A stretch of DNA of 55,319 nt from CAVRZR01 sp964354215 (GTDB lineage Bacteria; Actinomycetota; Coriobacteriia; Anaerosomatales; CAVRZR01), in assembly GCA_964354215.1 (NCBI GenBank), contig CAYGYT010000013.1, positions 1 to 55,319 of the forward strand, in the 5' to 3' direction. The first letter of the stretch is position 1, and every line of letters starts with the position of its first letter. The position numbers and the translations under genes were made by a program. Below are positions 32,675 to 40,974 of this stretch, piece by piece. A model generated the notes under the pieces. That model was given only the letters and a program-made list of their open reading frames with translations, searched no databases and was not told the DNA's origin.

Positions 32675-33877
32675 ATGGTAGCTTCACGCCGGTACGTGAC
32701 GCTCGCGTTTGTCCTCATCGCGGTGCTGGCGCTTACGCTGGTGGCCGGATGCGGGTCGGACACGACGGAAGATGGCGGGACCACACCCGCCGAGAACAAG
32801 GAGCCGATCAAGGTCGGCGCGGTATTGGCACTCACAGGGCCGCAGTCCGCGCTCGGCGAGCCGGAGAAGAACGTCATCGATATGGAGGTCAAGCGGATCA
32901 ACGATGCCGGTGGCATCAACGGGCGGGAGCTCCAGGTAGTCATCGAAGATGACGCCTCAGACGTCGACCAGGCAGTCACCGCAACGACCAGGCTGATCGA
33001 GCAGGAGCAAGTCGTTGCCATCATCGGCTCGACCGGGACCGGCCAGACCATGCAAATGCGGGGCGAGATCGACAAGGCCAAGATCCCTCAGGTTTCTTTG
33101 GCCGGAGCCCTTGTGGTAACCGACCCACTCGATCCGCTCGTCTTCCAGACGCCCTGGTCGAACGCGCTCGTCGCGCCGGTTACCCTGGCGTATCTGAAAG
33201 AGAAGGGACTCACGAAGGTCGGTCTAATCTCAGAGGACACGGGCTTTGGCAAGGACGGCCGGAAGCTCGTCCCGGAGCTGGCGCCCGACTACGGTCTGAC
33301 GATCGTCGGCGATGAAGTCTTCAAGCCAACCGACACCGACATGACCGCCCAGCTCACCGTGCTGAAGGGCAAGGGAGCCGACGTGATCCTGATGTGGTCG
33401 TCCACGGCGGCTTCGGCGATCCTGCCGAAGAACATGGCGCAGCTGAAGATGACGATGCCACTCGTAGGCAGTCATGGTATCGCCAGCCAAGCCTTCGTCA
33501 CCGGCGCTGGAACCGCTGCCGAGGGCATCACGATGTTCGCAGGCAAGATCCTGGCTCCGGAGGCGTACGGCGTGGACTCCGAGGGCTACAAGGTGGCGAC
33601 TGACTTCATCGCGCGCTACACCGAGGCATACGGCGAGGCTCCGTCCAACACGTTCGCTGGGCACGCCTATGACGGTCTCTACCTCGTAGTCGAGGCGATG
33701 AAGCGGCTGCCAGAGACCTTCACCGCAGCGGAACTGCGTGACGAGATCGAGAAGACGAACGGGTGGCAGGGTATTGGCGGAGTCTTCACCTTCTCGCCGA
33801 CCGATCACAACGGCATGACAGAGAGCGACCTGGTGAGGTATGACGTCGAGGGCGGGAAGTGGGCCCTCGCGAAGTAG
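32675..33877 (+). CDS. livJ: Branched-chain amino-acid ABC transporter substrate-binding lipoprotein
   Basis: A 400-residue type I periplasmic-binding-fold protein. The lipoprotein signal ends at a lipobox 'LVAGC' (Cys near residue 27). 'IKVGAVLALTGPQSALG', 'EPEKNVIDMEVKRINDAGGINGRELQVVIEDDAS' and 'AIIGSTGTG' match LivJ-type receptors. It would bring an amino acid (branched-chain or aromatic) to the LivHMGF permease encoded next. It ends '...LVRYDVEGGKWALAK'; a similar tail is found again in the gap downstream. Confidence 0.93.
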   Translation: MVASRRYVTLAFVLIAVLALTLVAGCGSDTTEDGGTTPAENKEPIKVGAVLALTGPQSALGEPEKNVIDMEVKRINDAGGINGRELQVVIEDDASDVDQAVTATTRLIEQEQVVAIIGSTGTGQTMQMRGEIDKAKIPQVSLAGALVVTDPLDPLVFQTPWSNALVAPVTLAYLKEKGLTKVGLISEDTGFGKDGRKLVPELAPDYGLTIVGDEVFKPTDTDMTAQLTVLKGKGADVILMWSSTAASAILPKNMAQLKMTMPLVGSHGIASQAFVTGAGTAAEGITMFAGKILAPEAYGVDSEGYKVATDFIARYTEAYGEAPSNTFAGHAYDGLYLVVEAMKRLPETFTAAELRDEIEKTNGWQGIGGVFTFSPTDHNGMTESDLVRYDVEGGKWALAK

Positions 33878-33896
33878 TTGCTAGACACGGACGTCG

Positions 33897-33933
33897 CCCG
33901 TGGCGCTCGGTGTCGGACATCGGGCGCCACGGG
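33897..33933 (+). terminator. Strong hairpin between livJ and livH
   Basis: A 10-bp perfect stem (CCCGTGGCGC at 33897-33906 with GCGCCACGGG at 33924-33933) encloses 17 bases. There is no T-run, so it may protect the upstream mRNA or attenuate rather than fully terminate. That would give more binding protein than permease. Confidence 0.5.
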
Positions 33934-33961
33934 GTCGTCTGGGAGAGGTCTGGATGCTGGG

Positions 33962-34021
33962 GTAGAAGAGCAACGTCGACGCTACCGCGTCGACCAGGAC
34001 AAGTGGATGCTCGCACAATAG
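33962..34021 (+). pseudogene. Remnant of a second substrate-binding protein gene
   Basis: In the 171-base gap before livH a frame reads 'VEEQRRRYRVDQDKWMLAQ' then TAG (34019-34021). This resembles the LivJ C-terminus 'RYDVEGGKWALAK' in position and pattern (RY-x-V-...-KW-x-LA). No start codon or body of the gene is present. It is probably the tail of a tandem paralogue that was deleted. Confidence 0.45.
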
Positions 34022-34048
34022 CGGGGATGTGTCGGAGAGCGAGCGCTT

Positions 34049-34948
34049 GTGGATGCAGCCGGATTCCTGCAGTTCGTCATAGCCGGGCTCAAGAACGGGG
34101 CGATATACGCGCTCCTCGCGCTCGGGTTCACCATCGTGTACGCAGCGACCAACGTCATCAACTTCGCGCAAGGCGAGTTCTACATGCTTGGCGGCATGTT
34201 CGCCGTCTTCTTCTTCAAAGCACTGGGATTGCCGCTGCTGCTTGCAGTGCCCGCAGCCGTGCTTGTAACGGGGTGCATTGGCGTTGCTGTCGAGGTGCTC
34301 TTCATCCGACCGCGCAAAGACGCAGATCCGATGGCGCTGATCATCATCACCATCGGCGTGTCCATGCTGCTTTCGTCGCTCGTTCGTCATGTCTTTGGCA
34401 GTGACGAGTTGCCCCTGCCGTTCTTCAGCAAGGGTGGTTCGCTTGCGGTGGCGGGAGCGGCGATCGATCGCCAGACGCTGTGGATCTGGGGACTCACTCT
34501 CGCTGCGGTCCTGGCGCTGACGTTCCTGTACGGCAGGACGCGGCTCGGGCTGGCGATGCGCGCGTGCATGCAGAACCGGGAGGCCGCTCGGCTGATGGGC
34601 ATCGACACGGCGTGGGTCGTGATGGTCAGCTTCGGTCTGGCCGCGCTGCTCGGCGCGCTCGCAGGGGCTGCGGTGACGCCGCTCACTCAGACGCGATTCG
34701 ACATCGGCACCGGTGTCGCAATCAAGGGGTTTGCTGCGGCTGTTCTCGGCGGGCTAGGCAACCCGCTCGCGGCGGTCGCAGGCGGGCTTGTTCTTGGCCT
34801 CGTCGAGAGCCTGTCGATCGCGTTGCTCTCCACTGTCGTGCAAGGATCCTCAGTCTACAAGGACGTCATAGCGATCGCGGTGCTGCTGCTCGTGCTCTTC
34901 CTCAGGCCTCAGGGGCTGTTCCAGCGTGCGTCACGCGAGAAGGCGTGA
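34049..34948 (+). CDS. livH: Branched-chain amino-acid ABC transporter permease LivH
   Basis: A 299-residue inner-membrane permease with about eight hydrophobic helices. 'IYALLALGFTIVYAATNVINFAQGEFYMLGG' and the conserved 'GLAMRACMQNREAARLMGID' loop (contact with the ATPase) are typical, as is 'GFAAAVLGGLGNPLAAVAGG'. GTG 34049 is preceded by a weak site. It is followed two bases later by livM. Confidence 0.93.
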   Translation: MDAAGFLQFVIAGLKNGAIYALLALGFTIVYAATNVINFAQGEFYMLGGMFAVFFFKALGLPLLLAVPAAVLVTGCIGVAVEVLFIRPRKDADPMALIIITIGVSMLLSSLVRHVFGSDELPLPFFSKGGSLAVAGAAIDRQTLWIWGLTLAAVLALTFLYGRTRLGLAMRACMQNREAARLMGIDTAWVVMVSFGLAALLGALAGAAVTPLTQTRFDIGTGVAIKGFAAAVLGGLGNPLAAVAGGLVLGLVESLSIALLSTVVQGSSVYKDVIAIAVLLLVLFLRPQGLFQRASREKA

Positions 34949-34950
34949 GC

Positions 34951-35982
34951 GTGGCGCGACCGCCGGGACGGACGAGGGTACGTCGGATTGCTGTCGTGAC
35001 GGCCGGGCTGCTCGCGGTTGCCTGTGTGCCGGCCGTGGTTACGGACGTGTATCTGCTTCGCATCTTCACGCTCGTGGGCATCAACGTCATCGTCGTCGTA
35101 GGCCTGTCGCTTCTGTTCGGCTACACAGGGCAGGTGTCCCTCGGACAGGCGGCCTTCGTGGGGCTGGGAGCGTACGGATCCGCCTACGTGTCCATGGCTG
35201 GTTGGCCGTGGCTCGTGGCGCTTGCATGCGGAGTGGCACTCGCGTCACTGGGTGGTCTGCTGTTGGCGATTCCGAGCCTGCGCCTCAAAGGCCACTATCT
35301 CGCGATGGCGACGCTAGGGTTCGGCGAGATCATGTTTGTCTTCTTCGACAATGCCGAGGGCTTCACTGGTGGTTCCGACGGGCTGCAGGGCATTCCGCCA
35401 GCTTCGGTGGGAAGCCTTACGGCGACCACTCCCCAGGCCAACTACTGGCTGGTCTGGGGGTTTGCGTGTCTCGTGTTGATTCTTGTCGCCAACCTGGTGG
35501 GGTTGCGCCCGGGCCGAGCCCTTCGCGCCATCCACGGGTCTGAGATGGGTGCTTCCGCGTGCGGCATCGACCTAGCGGCGTCGAAGATCCAGGTCTTCGT
35601 GATCTCGGCTGCGTTCGCCGGCTTGGCCGGAGTGCTGAGCGCCCACTACATTGGCTCGCTGTCACCGTCCTCGTTCACCGTGCACCGGTCGATAGTGTTC
35701 CTGACTATGGTGGCCTTGGGGGGATCTGGCTCCTTGGCGGGCCCCGTTCTGGCAACGGTGCTGCTCACGCTTCTCCCGTTCGCTGACGCGGTGATTCCGG
35801 GCATCCCGAGGAGTGCCGCTGTGGTCTTGCAGGATTGGGAGCCTGACATCTACGGCCTCACGCTCATCCTTGTGATGCTCTTCATGCCGCGAGGTATCTC
35901 CGGGGTCTTCACCTCAGCGGCACGCCGTCTCGGTTTCGGCGCGACGCCGGGACCGGGTGCGGGGGAGGCGAGCACGCCGTGA
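34951..35982 (+). CDS. livM: Branched-chain amino-acid ABC transporter permease LivM
   Basis: A 343-residue permease paired with LivH. 'LSLLFGYTGQVSLGQAAFVGLGAY', 'SLRLKGHYLAMATLGFGEI' and 'RALRAIHGSEMGASACGID' are characteristic. GTG 34951 has GAGAAGG seven bases upstream. GTG 34945, overlapping the livH stop, is an alternative. The stop overlaps livG as GTGA. An 'ATPGPGAGEASTP' tail is hydrophilic. Confidence 0.92.
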   Translation: MARPPGRTRVRRIAVVTAGLLAVACVPAVVTDVYLLRIFTLVGINVIVVVGLSLLFGYTGQVSLGQAAFVGLGAYGSAYVSMAGWPWLVALACGVALASLGGLLLAIPSLRLKGHYLAMATLGFGEIMFVFFDNAEGFTGGSDGLQGIPPASVGSLTATTPQANYWLVWGFACLVLILVANLVGLRPGRALRAIHGSEMGASACGIDLAASKIQVFVISAAFAGLAGVLSAHYIGSLSPSSFTVHRSIVFLTMVALGGSGSLAGPVLATVLLTLLPFADAVIPGIPRSAAVVLQDWEPDIYGLTLILVMLFMPRGISGVFTSAARRLGFGATPGPGAGEASTP

Positions 35983-36749
35983 GCATGCTGTCCGTTCACG
36001 GACTCACCAAACGTTTCGGCGGTCTCGTGGCCGTTGGCGATCTCACCTTCGACGTGTTCGAAGGCACGATCCACGCGATGATCGGTCCCAACGGCGCTGG
36101 CAAGAGCACGGCGTTCAATCTGCTCACCGGTTTCGAGAAGGCTGACGCGGGGACTGTGACCTTCGAGGGAAGCCCGCTCACCGGATTGCGTCCGCACGAG
36201 ATCGTGCGGCGCGGCGTCGTGCGTTCGTTCCAGAACACCCAGCTGTTCGACGAGATGACGGTGCTGGAAAACGTGCTCGTCGGCGGTCATGTACGCACCT
36301 CAGCGGGAATCACGCGCAGCGCACTGCGCCTGCCGGGCGTGAACGCCGAGGAGACCGTCGCTCGAGAGAACGCCCACCGTCTTCTGCGGCTCGTGGGGCT
36401 AGACGACGTCGCGCTCGTCCACGCGGGCGATCTGCCGCACGGTCAGCGACGGCTCGCGGAGATCGCGCGCTGCCTTGCAAGCGAGCCGAAGCTGATGCTG
36501 CTCGACGAACCGGCCGCGGGTCTCAACAGCGCTGAGACGTCCCGTGCTGCCGAGACCCTGCGGCGAATCCGCGACACGGGCGTGACGATCGTCATCGTCG
36601 AGCACGATATGGGTCTTGTCATGGGGATCAGCGACGTGATCGTCGTTCTCAGCCAAGGTCGCAAGATTGCAGAGGGTCCGCCGTACCTGGTGCAGAAGGA
36701 TCCGGCTGTGATCGAGGCCTACCTGGGCGAGGTGCCCGCCGATGCTTGA
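35979..36749 (+). CDS. livG: Branched-chain amino-acid ABC transporter ATP-binding protein LivG
   Basis: A 256-residue ATPase with Walker A 'GPNGAGKST', the signature-region variant 'LPHGQRRLAEIARCL', Walker B 'LMLLDEPAAGL' and the switch His in 'VIVEHDMGLVMGI'. The signature reads PHGQ instead of LSGGQ, which is common in LivG proteins. It is coupled to both neighbours by overlaps (4 bases with livM, 8 with livF). Confidence 0.94.
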   Translation: MSMLSVHGLTKRFGGLVAVGDLTFDVFEGTIHAMIGPNGAGKSTAFNLLTGFEKADAGTVTFEGSPLTGLRPHEIVRRGVVRSFQNTQLFDEMTVLENVLVGGHVRTSAGITRSALRLPGVNAEETVARENAHRLLRLVGLDDVALVHAGDLPHGQRRLAEIARCLASEPKLMLLDEPAAGLNSAETSRAAETLRRIRDTGVTIVIVEHDMGLVMGISDVIVVLSQGRKIAEGPPYLVQKDPAVIEAYLGEVPADA

Positions 36750-37470
36750 CGTCACGGCGCTCGAAACGGGATACGGAAGGCTTCGCGTACTGGAGGGCGT
36801 CTCCGTCGATGCTCGCCGGGGCGAGATGGTGACGCTGGTCGGTTCGAACGGCGCCGGAAAGTCGACACTCTTGAGGGCCATCGCGGGCCTGCTCCCGACA
36901 TGGGGCGGCCGCATCGTCTTTGATGGTGAGGATGTCTCATCGCTCGCGGCGCACCGCAGAGTCCGAAGGGGGCTCGTCCTGGTGCCTGAGGGCAGGATGC
37001 TGTTCTCGTCGATGACCGTGATCGAGAACTTGACCGTCGGAGCCTACTCACGACGTGGCCGAGGGGCGCGACAGGAGACGGCTGAGAGTGTGGGACGCGT
37101 GTTCGACTTGTTCCCGGTGCTTCGCGAACGTGCTCGACAGGCAGCCGGCACGCTCTCCGGCGGAGAGCAGCAGATGCTTGCGGTTGGTCGGGCGCTCATG
37201 TCGCGGCCGAAGATGCTGCTCCTTGACGAACCCTCTTTGGGTCTTGCGCCCAAGGTGATCACCGAGATATTCACGGCCCTCGATGAGCTGCGGGCCGAGG
37301 GCATGACGATGTTGCTCGTCGAACAAGACGCCCCGCTGGCGCTCAAGCACGCGGACCGGGGGTATGTGATGCGGACCGGAGAGATCGTGATGGCAGGTCG
37401 GGCAGCGGACCTCCTCGCCGACGACGACGTCAGGCTCATCTATCTCGGTGCGTGGCAAGGGAAGGACTGA
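36742..37470 (+). CDS. livF: Branched-chain amino-acid ABC transporter ATP-binding protein LivF
   Basis: A 242-residue ATPase: Walker A 'GSNGAGKST', signature 'LSGGEQQMLAVGRAL', Walker B 'MLLLDEPSLGLAP' and the H-loop position replaced by Gln in 'LLVEQDAPLAL', as is usual in LivF. With LivG it powers the permease. ATG 36742 lies inside the end of livG. Confidence 0.94.
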   Translation: MLDVTALETGYGRLRVLEGVSVDARRGEMVTLVGSNGAGKSTLLRAIAGLLPTWGGRIVFDGEDVSSLAAHRRVRRGLVLVPEGRMLFSSMTVIENLTVGAYSRRGRGARQETAESVGRVFDLFPVLRERARQAAGTLSGGEQQMLAVGRALMSRPKMLLLDEPSLGLAPKVITEIFTALDELRAEGMTMLLVEQDAPLALKHADRGYVMRTGEIVMAGRAADLLADDDVRLIYLGAWQGKD

Positions 37471-37483
37471 CTGGAGGCCGAGC

Positions 37484-38788
37484 ATGCCCATTTGGAATCC
37501 CGAATACGAAACCATGGACCGTGAGGCGCTCGCCGAGCTGCAGCTGAGGCGCCTCCAGATGACCGTGTCTTGGGTGTGGGAGCGCGTGCCCTACTACCGC
37601 ACGCAACTGGAGGAGCGCGGCGTGCGCCCTCGCGATATCAAGTCGCTCGAGGACGTACGTCTGTTGCCGTTCACCGACAAGAGCGCCTTGCGTGACACGT
37701 ACCCCTTCGGGTTGTTCGCGGTCCCGCTCGATGAGGTCGTACGTCTGCACTCGTCCTCGGGAACGACCGGGAAACCTATTGTCGTGGGCTACACGCGCGG
37801 GGACATCAACACGTGGACGGAGTGCACGGCGCGCGTCTCGTCGGCAGCCGGCGTGCATCGTGGCGATCTCGCGCAGATGGCGTTCCTGTACGGCATGTTC
37901 ACCGGCGGCTGGGGCATGCACTACGGCATCGAACGGATCGGCGCCACGGTTGTCCCGGCCGGCAGCGGCAATACCGAGCGCCACATCATGATGATGCAGG
38001 ACTTCGGCAGCACGGTGTTCGTCTCGACGCCGTCGTATGCCCTCTACCTCGCCGAAGTCGCCGACGCCATGGGTGTTGACATCCGCGCCCTCCCGCTTCG
38101 ACTCGGCCTGTTCGGTGGCGAGCCGACGTCCGAGGCTGCGAAGCGCGAGATCGAACAGCGCCTCGGCATAGAGGTGACCGACAACTACGGTCTGTCCGAG
38201 GTCATGGGACCGGGCGTCTCGGGCGAGTGCGAATGCGCGTGCGGGCTCCACGTGAACGAGGACCATCTCCTCTGGGAAGTCCTCGATCCAAAGAGCGGTG
38301 ATCCGGTCGGCCCGGGCGAGGTGGGAGAGCTCGTCATCACGACGTTGACCAAAGAGGCGTTCCCGGTGCTGCGGTTCCGCACGCACGATCTGACGCGCGT
38401 CTCGACCGAGCGCTGCGAGTGCGGCCGGACTATGGCGCGCATGGAGACGGTGCGTCAGCGGACCGACGATATGCTCATCATCCGCGGAGTGAACGTGTTC
38501 CCAAGCCAGGTAGAGGACGTGCTGTTCAAGATCGAGGGCGTGCGACCGCACTATCTCATCGTCGTCGAGCGCAAGAAGGGACTGGACGACCTCGAAGTGC
38601 GTCTGGAGGTCGAGGACGTGGTCTTTTCCGATATCATGGCTGATATGGTGGCGTTCCAGAAGAGCGTCGCCGACAAGCTCCAGTCCGTGCTCGGGCTTCG
38701 AGCGAAGATCACCCTCGTGGAGCCGGGAACGATCGAGCGCACCGCCGGCAAGTCCAAGCGGGTGCTCGACCTGCGTGCGGAACACTAG
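37484..38788 (+). CDS. paaK: Phenylacetate-CoA ligase family protein
   Basis: A 434-residue paralogue of the protein at 13324. It has 'HSSSGTTGKPIVVGYTRGD', 'DNYGLSEVMGPGVSGEC', a Cys-rich 'ECECACGLH' insert, 'CECGRTMARMETVRQRTDD' and 'IRGVNVFPSQVEDV'. It lies 13 bases behind livF with a clear GGAGG site, so it is probably the last gene of the ior/liv operon. The enzyme may activate an aryl acid, or work in reverse on the acyl-CoA made by IOR to recover energy (inference). Confidence 0.88.
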   Translation: MPIWNPEYETMDREALAELQLRRLQMTVSWVWERVPYYRTQLEERGVRPRDIKSLEDVRLLPFTDKSALRDTYPFGLFAVPLDEVVRLHSSSGTTGKPIVVGYTRGDINTWTECTARVSSAAGVHRGDLAQMAFLYGMFTGGWGMHYGIERIGATVVPAGSGNTERHIMMMQDFGSTVFVSTPSYALYLAEVADAMGVDIRALPLRLGLFGGEPTSEAAKREIEQRLGIEVTDNYGLSEVMGPGVSGECECACGLHVNEDHLLWEVLDPKSGDPVGPGEVGELVITTLTKEAFPVLRFRTHDLTRVSTERCECGRTMARMETVRQRTDDMLIIRGVNVFPSQVEDVLFKIEGVRPHYLIVVERKKGLDDLEVRLEVEDVVFSDIMADMVAFQKSVADKLQSVLGLRAKITLVEPGTIERTAGKSKRVLDLRAEH

Positions 38789-38831
38789 GCGCTCTCTCGC
38801 GCGCTGACCTCCGAAAGGGCGCTGGAAAACT

Positions 38832-39374
38832 GTGCCAGTATGGGCCTGGATCCTCATAGCCGTCGCGGTCGCCGCCGTGATCGCCGCCGCGGTCGTTGTG
38901 GCTTCATCGTTCTGGCATCGCGCGGTCGGTCGTTACCTTCGCCGAGTTGTCGGCAAGCGCGAGGAGGCGAGAACCCTGCACCGAGCGTTCGAGGAGCTCG
39001 TGGTGGGACTCAGAGAGGGCCCGGACGTCGAGCGAGCCAGATTCGCGGACGATCCCGAGGCTATCGAACACCATTCTCTGGCTGATCTGAGCGATCAGGC
39101 ACGTGGTCTCGCCGAGGAGTTGAACGCGATGCCGCTGCCGAAGCGACTGGTACCCGCGGCCGAGGCTCTGGCCGACGCGTCGGACATCGTGGCCGAGGAG
39201 GCGGATAGGGCAGGAGAGGGTACTATCCCAGACGAGAGGCTCGAGGCTCTGGGCTCGACGGATCTCGAGCGTGTGAACCGTGCATTCGCGTTTGCAGACG
39301 CTCGCATCTCGCCGTTGTGCGAGGAGTACGACGTGGACGGGGCCGATGTGTACGGCAGGGGACTCTACATCTGA
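38832..39374 (+). CDS. Single-pass membrane protein of unknown function
   Basis: A 180-residue protein with one N-terminal membrane helix ('VWAWILIAVAVAAVIAAAVVVASSFW'), followed by a basic stretch and acidic, helical cytoplasmic or external sequence ending 'DGADVYGRGLYI'. No recognised domain. It overlaps the next gene by one base (TGATG). The group 38832-40145 looks like a small operon of envelope-linked genes. Confidence 0.6.
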   Translation: MPVWAWILIAVAVAAVIAAAVVVASSFWHRAVGRYLRRVVGKREEARTLHRAFEELVVGLREGPDVERARFADDPEAIEHHSLADLSDQARGLAEELNAMPLPKRLVPAAEALADASDIVAEEADRAGEGTIPDERLEALGSTDLERVNRAFAFADARISPLCEEYDVDGADVYGRGLYI

Positions 39375-39799
39375 TGGACGTACCGAAGACTGCCAAGACG
39401 GTTGCCGGTGTGATCGCGGTCGCGGTCGTCGCGGGCATCGTCATGAACTGGGTGGGTGACTACCGGGCGGCGTCGAGTGGCCGTGACGGCACTCCAGCAT
39501 CTACGCCGTCCGCCCCGGCGACCTCCGCAGCGGGCTCGACCGGCAAGCCGGCGGGAACGCCAAAGCCCACGCCAGGGAAGACGAAACCTGCGGCGACCAC
39601 CCAGGTGCTCATGGTCAAGGTCGACGGCCTCAACTTCCGGAGCAAGCCGAGCGACCAGTCAAAGGCCATGAGGGGCCTGTCCAAAGGCGAGCGTGTCGTC
39701 GTGATCTCCTCGGAGGGCAGCTGGTACAAGGTTGAGGACAGCAAGGGCGTCGTCGGCTACATCACGTCGAACCCCACCTACACCCAGCAGGCGAAGTAG
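39374..39799 (+). CDS. Membrane-anchored SH3-domain protein
   Basis: A 141-residue protein. A membrane helix ('AKTVAGVIAVAVVAGIVMNWV') is followed by a Ser/Thr/Pro-rich linker and a bacterial SH3 domain ('VKVDGLNFRSKPSDQSKAMRGLSKG', 'GSWYKVED', 'GVVGYITSNPTY'). Bacterial SH3 domains often bind peptidoglycan. ATG 39374 overlaps the preceding stop. Confidence 0.8.
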   Translation: MDVPKTAKTVAGVIAVAVVAGIVMNWVGDYRAASSGRDGTPASTPSAPATSAAGSTGKPAGTPKPTPGKTKPAATTQVLMVKVDGLNFRSKPSDQSKAMRGLSKGERVVVISSEGSWYKVEDSKGVVGYITSNPTYTQQAK

Positions 39800-39809
39800 G
39801 TCAGAGCAC

Positions 39810-40145
39810 GTGGGGAAGCTCATCGGTCCCGCTACGGAGTTCTACCGCCTTCGCCTCACGCACTTCGACGAAGGCGGAGACGTCGAGTTTGACTGGCGCG
39901 ATGACGTGCTATGGCGCTCCACCGAGCATGCGCCCGGCGAGGAATCCGACGTGTGGGTGCTCGAGGCCGTCACGCTCGACGCCGAGGAATCGGTAGCGCC
40001 CATTTGTGCGTGTGCCACATCTGTCGAGGCGCACGAGACCCTTGCGGACGTGGAACGCGACCTGGCGGTCATGACCAAGTCGGAATTCGAGGCAACCTAC
40101 ATCGACCGGTGCGGCGAGGAGCCCGAGCTCGAGTTCGAGCCCTGA
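39810..40145 (+). CDS. Small acidic protein of unknown function
   Basis: A 111-residue, strongly acidic protein opening 'MGKLIGPATEFYRLRLTHFDEGGDVEFDWRDDVLW' and containing 'ICACATSVEAHETL'. No domain is recognised. GTG 39810 follows ten bases after the SH3 gene. It reads as a real gene because codon third positions are GC-rich and a terminator hairpin follows downstream. Confidence 0.55.
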   Translation: MGKLIGPATEFYRLRLTHFDEGGDVEFDWRDDVLWRSTEHAPGEESDVWVLEAVTLDAEESVAPICACATSVEAHETLADVERDLAVMTKSEFEATYIDRCGEEPELEFEP

Positions 40146-40503
40146 GGGTGGGCGTGCAGAGCCTCGCGCGACCTCCGCTGGGTACACTCCTCAGGATTCG
40201 GGCCAGGATCAACGCATCGCACGTTGGGGAGTAGCGTCTCAAATCCTGTTAGTTTACATAAGATACATTATCGGACATACGGGTGTGTTCGGGCGAAACA
40301 GGCAATCGCGGGATGGCGGGCGCCCGTGTGCCGCCACGCGTGCCCGGGGTGACACAGGAAGTGAAGCGGTCCCGGACCGCGCTGTGCGCAGCCCGGGACC
40401 GTCTTTGCGACCGAGGCGACTTCGATAGCTGCTACCAGACGACTGAGACGTCTGCCACCAGGCGACTACGATGTCTATGTCAGGGCCTCGGTAGTCGCCT
40501 CCT
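40146..40503 (+). other. Gene-free 358-base segment between convergent gene sets
   Basis: It holds an AT-rich patch (40240-40285), a terminator (40367-40407) and a repeat-bearing structured stretch (40412-40503). There, GGCGACT occurs at 40415 and 40461, and both copies are complementary to AGTCGCC at 40493-40499. The second pairing is a perfect 9-bp stem (GGCGACTAC / GTAGTCGCC). The alternatives exclude one another, as in attenuators, or are remnants of an element. No reading frame is convincing here. Confidence 0.4.
40367..40407 (+). terminator. Rho-independent terminator after the 38832-40145 genes
   Basis: A 9-bp stem (CGGTCCCGG at 40367-40375 with CCGGGACCG at 40393-40401) is followed by TCTTTG. 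It lies 222 bases after the last forward stop. Confidence 0.6.
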
Positions 40504-40974
40504 TCATGGCCTGCCTACAGTGAACAGCGGACCGAGGTAACGCGTGCGGTAGTCGGATGGCGACCGCAGCACCTCGAGAATGTGCGGGCCGAGGGGCGGC
40601 CGCAGGTCGAGTGAGAGCACTGCCGCCGGCTCGACGAGGTCGACAGCCTCCACGCGCTTGTCTGCTGGATGGTCCGTGATCGTCCCGCCCGTGACTTCGG
40701 CCGCGAAGGTGAGATTCACGACGTGCCTGCGACCCGCCGGGTCGATGGTGTCGCTAATGAAGAGCGGCTCCCCAAGCGCAACGTCAAGGCCGGTCTCTTC
40801 GCGTACTTCCCTCAGGAGTGCCTGCTCGATCGTCTCGCGGTAGCCGACCCCTCCTCCTGGGAGCAAATGGTAGACGCTCGATCCAGCCCGATGACGCACG
40901 CACACCACACGTCCCTCCAGGGAGATGAGGGCAGCAACGCGGATCCGGGGCGACTCAGACGCCGGTGCTGCCAA
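40504..40974 (-). CDS. Nudix hydrolase
   Basis: A 156-residue member of the Nudix family, which hydrolyses nucleoside diphosphates linked to another group. The Nudix box is present as 'GGGVGYRETIEQALLREVREETGL'-like sequence in pieces: GGGVGYRET, then REVREETGLDV. TTG 40974 is chosen because GAGGGGAGGG lies just upstream and the open frame further upstream is only the shadow of dut. It overlaps the dut 3' end by 20 bases. The substrate is unknown; house-cleaning of modified nucleotides fits the dut-nrdR company. Confidence 0.8.
   Translation of the reverse strand: MAAPASESPRIRVAALISLEGRVVCVRHRAGSSVYHLLPGGGVGYRETIEQALLREVREETGLDVALGEPLFISDTIDPAGRRHVVNLTFAAEVTGGTITDHPADKRVEAVDLVEPAAVLSLDLRPPLGPHILEVLRSPSDYRTRYLGPLFTVGRP

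Noticed and set aside
40239..40249. TCAAATCCTGT is shared with the T-arm of tRNA-Pro (about 6811-6821), possible attachment-site remnant
   Set aside because: Only 11 bases match, the flanks do not resemble a tRNA 3' end, and no integrase gene is present.
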